Below are positions 62,715-64,000 of a DNA stretch of 64,000 nt, one piece after another. The DNA comes from Bifidobacterium reuteri DSM 23975 (lineage in GTDB: Bacteria > Actinomycetota > Actinomycetes > Actinomycetales > Bifidobacteriaceae). The stretch covers positions 248,001 through 312,000 of the forward strand of contig NZ_JGZK01000005.1 in the NCBI RefSeq assembly GCF_000741695.1, given 5' to 3'. Within the stretch, counting starts at the first letter, position 1. Each line of letters starts with the position of its first letter. The translations under genes were made by a program, and so were the position numbers. The notes below the pieces were generated by a model. It did no database searches, was not told the origin of the DNA, and saw nothing but the letters and a program-made list of their open reading frames with translations.

Positions 62715-63695
62715 ATGGCGGAAACAACGGGAACGACGACAGCGATACCGACGAAAACAACGGGAACGGCCACTGCTGCTACGGCAACGACGGCAACTAT
62801 AACGACGGAACCGACAGCAACGACCGCGGCTACTACGACAACGACGGGTCTGCTCGTCGGCTCGCACCTGTCCACGGCCGGCGGATGGGACGCGCTGATT
62901 AAGCGCTCTCATGAGGAGGGCGGGTCCGCGTTCGCGTTTTTCCCGCGCTCCCCGTACGGCAAGCAGTCGAAGGCATTGGACCCGGCGCAGGCTGGGGAGT
63001 TCGGCGCGCGACTGAAGGCCGAGCACTGCGGTCCGCTGGTCGTCCACGCGCCCTACGTCTACAATCTCGCCAGCAAAGAGGAGACCAAGCGCACGTTCGC
63101 CATCGAGGCGCTGGCCGAAGACATTGAGCTGCTGACGCCGATTCGCGAGGTGGGGCAGGAGGCGTACATCAACATCCACCCCGGCGCGCATGTGGGCCAA
63201 GGCGCCGAGACAGGCTGCCGTCTGATCAGCGAGGGGCTCAACCGCGTGCTCGAGCGGGCGAGCGGCGTCATGGTGCTGCTGGAGACGATGGCGGGCAAGG
63301 GCACCGAGTGCGGCCGTAGCTTCGAGGAACTCGCCGCAATCATCGACGGCGTCGAGAACAAGGAGCACATCGGCGTCACATTCGACACCTGCCATGTGCT
63401 GGATGCCGGCTACGATCTGGTCAACGACTACGACGGCGTCAAGCGCCAGTTGGACGACATCATCGGGCTCGACAAGGTCAAAGCCATCCATGTGAACGAC
63501 TCCCAGTTCGGGCTCGGCTCGCACAAGGACCGCCACGCCAACATCGGCGAAGGCCATCTCGGCATCCCGTTCTTCACGCGGCTTGTGAACGACCCAGACA
63601 TGGCGCGTCTGCCGATGATCCTCGAAACCAAGGAGCTCACGCCCGACACGCATCGCGAGGAGATCGCGCTGCTGCGCTCGCTGGTGCAGCGGTAG
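62715..63695 (+). CDS. nfo: Deoxyribonuclease IV (endonuclease IV) with Thr/Ala-rich N-terminal extension
   Basis: 326 residues. From residue 46 the core reads LLVGSHLSTAGGW, then INIHPGAHVG, VLLETMAGKGTECG (Glu metal ligand), VTFDTCHVLDAGYD, VKAIHVNDSQFGLGSHKDRH and MILETKE: the tri-zinc AP-endonuclease site. It cuts 5' of abasic sites. Residues 1-45 are almost only Thr, Ala, Gly and Ile and have no counterpart in the family. No in-frame ATG, GTG or TTG lies between 62718 and the core, so the extension must be translated. GAGGA lies 7 bases upstream. Confidence 0.92.
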   Translation: MAETTGTTTAIPTKTTGTATAATATTATITTEPTATTAATTTTTGLLVGSHLSTAGGWDALIKRSHEEGGSAFAFFPRSPYGKQSKALDPAQAGEFGARLKAEHCGPLVVHAPYVYNLASKEETKRTFAIEALAEDIELLTPIREVGQEAYINIHPGAHVGQGAETGCRLISEGLNRVLERASGVMVLLETMAGKGTECGRSFEELAAIIDGVENKEHIGVTFDTCHVLDAGYDLVNDYDGVKRQLDDIIGLDKVKAIHVNDSQFGLGSHKDRHANIGEGHLGIPFFTRLVNDPDMARLPMILETKELTPDTHREEIALLRSLVQR

Positions 63696-63802
63696 CCGGT
63701 GATCACCCCGACAGCAACGCCCAAAATATAGGACGCACAAGGCCCATCGGCCAGAGGGTGACCTAGAGTGTCGCATGATCGACCAGCAACAAAGGGAGAA
63801 TC

Positions 63803-64000
63803 ATGTCGGTTTTGGACGAACTTGTGGCGGGCGCGCTGGAGGACCAGCACACCCGCGAGCGTACCGTGTCGCTGGAGGAAGTGAAGCAGGCCGCGCTGGC
63901 GGCCCCGGCCCCAATCGACGCGATGCGATGGCTCAAGCGCGCTGACGGTATCCCGGTGATTGCCGAAATCAAGCGCGCGTCCCCGTCCAAGGGCCACTTG
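63803..64000 (+). CDS. trpC: Indole-3-glycerol phosphate synthase, 5' part
   Basis: The first 66 residues are in the window. LDELVAGALEDQHTRERTVS and VIAEIKRASPSKGHL (substrate-binding Lys, the TrpC start signature) identify it. It makes indole-3-glycerol phosphate for tryptophan. AAAGGGAG precedes ATG 63803. It lies 20 kb from trpE, so the tryptophan genes are dispersed. Confidence 0.92.
   Translation, partial: MSVLDELVAGALEDQHTRERTVSLEEVKQAALAAPAPIDAMRWLKRADGIPVIAEIKRASPSKGHL

Overview
The window is a high-GC actinobacterial chromosome segment, most likely from a Bifidobacterium (inferred from remembered protein families and gene order, not from a database search). Supporting signs are SepH, DUF4193, Rv3235-family and GuaB3 proteins, an rpsB-tsf-pyrH-frr-cdsA-rlmN run followed by hisF-hisI-trpE, and strong GAG/AAG codon preference in the core genes. 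No rRNA, CRISPR array, integrase or recognisable insertion sequence was seen.

Layout. 1-9.4 kb: a phosphodiesterase-type gene cut by the window edge, sepH, a DUF4193 gene overlapping dut (dUTPase, with a frameshifted C-terminus here), the stringent-response gene rsh, a cyclophilin, a Ser/Gly-rich membrane protein, a nitroreductase and an EamA transporter. 9.6-25.1 kb: a PNPOx-like protein, a THUMP-like methyltransferase, a histidine phosphatase, a CorA transporter, a solute-binding lipoprotein, leuS, comEA-comEC, a peroxiredoxin, holA, and the t6A tRNA-modification cluster tsaE-tsaB-rimI-tsaD. 25.2-33.7 kb: two tRNA-Asn genes, an M23 peptidase, a sugar-binding-like lipoprotein, icd, guaB3, an Rv3235-family gene and an acyl-CoA ligase. 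33.7-43.3 kb: def, then the translation, nucleotide and lipid block rpsB-tsf-pyrH-frr-cdsA-rlmN, then hisF-hisI-trpE. 43.5-48.4 kb: an amino acid permease, a membrane-anchored binding protein, YccF, a small membrane protein and an aldo/keto reductase.

48.6-60.2 kb is accessory in character: a DUF2316 gene, a DUF4143-type AAA ATPase, an SRAP/HMCES-type DNA-protein crosslink protein, a hipBA toxin-antitoxin pair lying between two copies of an acetyltransferase gene tail, a 1084-residue primase-helicase-phospholipase-D fusion of the TOTE conflict-system type, several small uncharacterised genes, and two clusters of inverted repeats flanking a GNAT gene. 60.2-64 kb holds an MFS exporter, a holin-like membrane protein, endonuclease IV with a Thr/Ala-rich N-terminal extension, and the start of trpC.

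The most interesting items are the TOTE-type fusion and its surroundings, the repeat clusters around the 59.3-59.8 kb GNAT gene, a 52-bp repeat carrying a perfect DnaA box in front of two unrelated envelope genes, and the dut frameshift. Everything here was read by eye; no alignments, folding calculations or searches were run.
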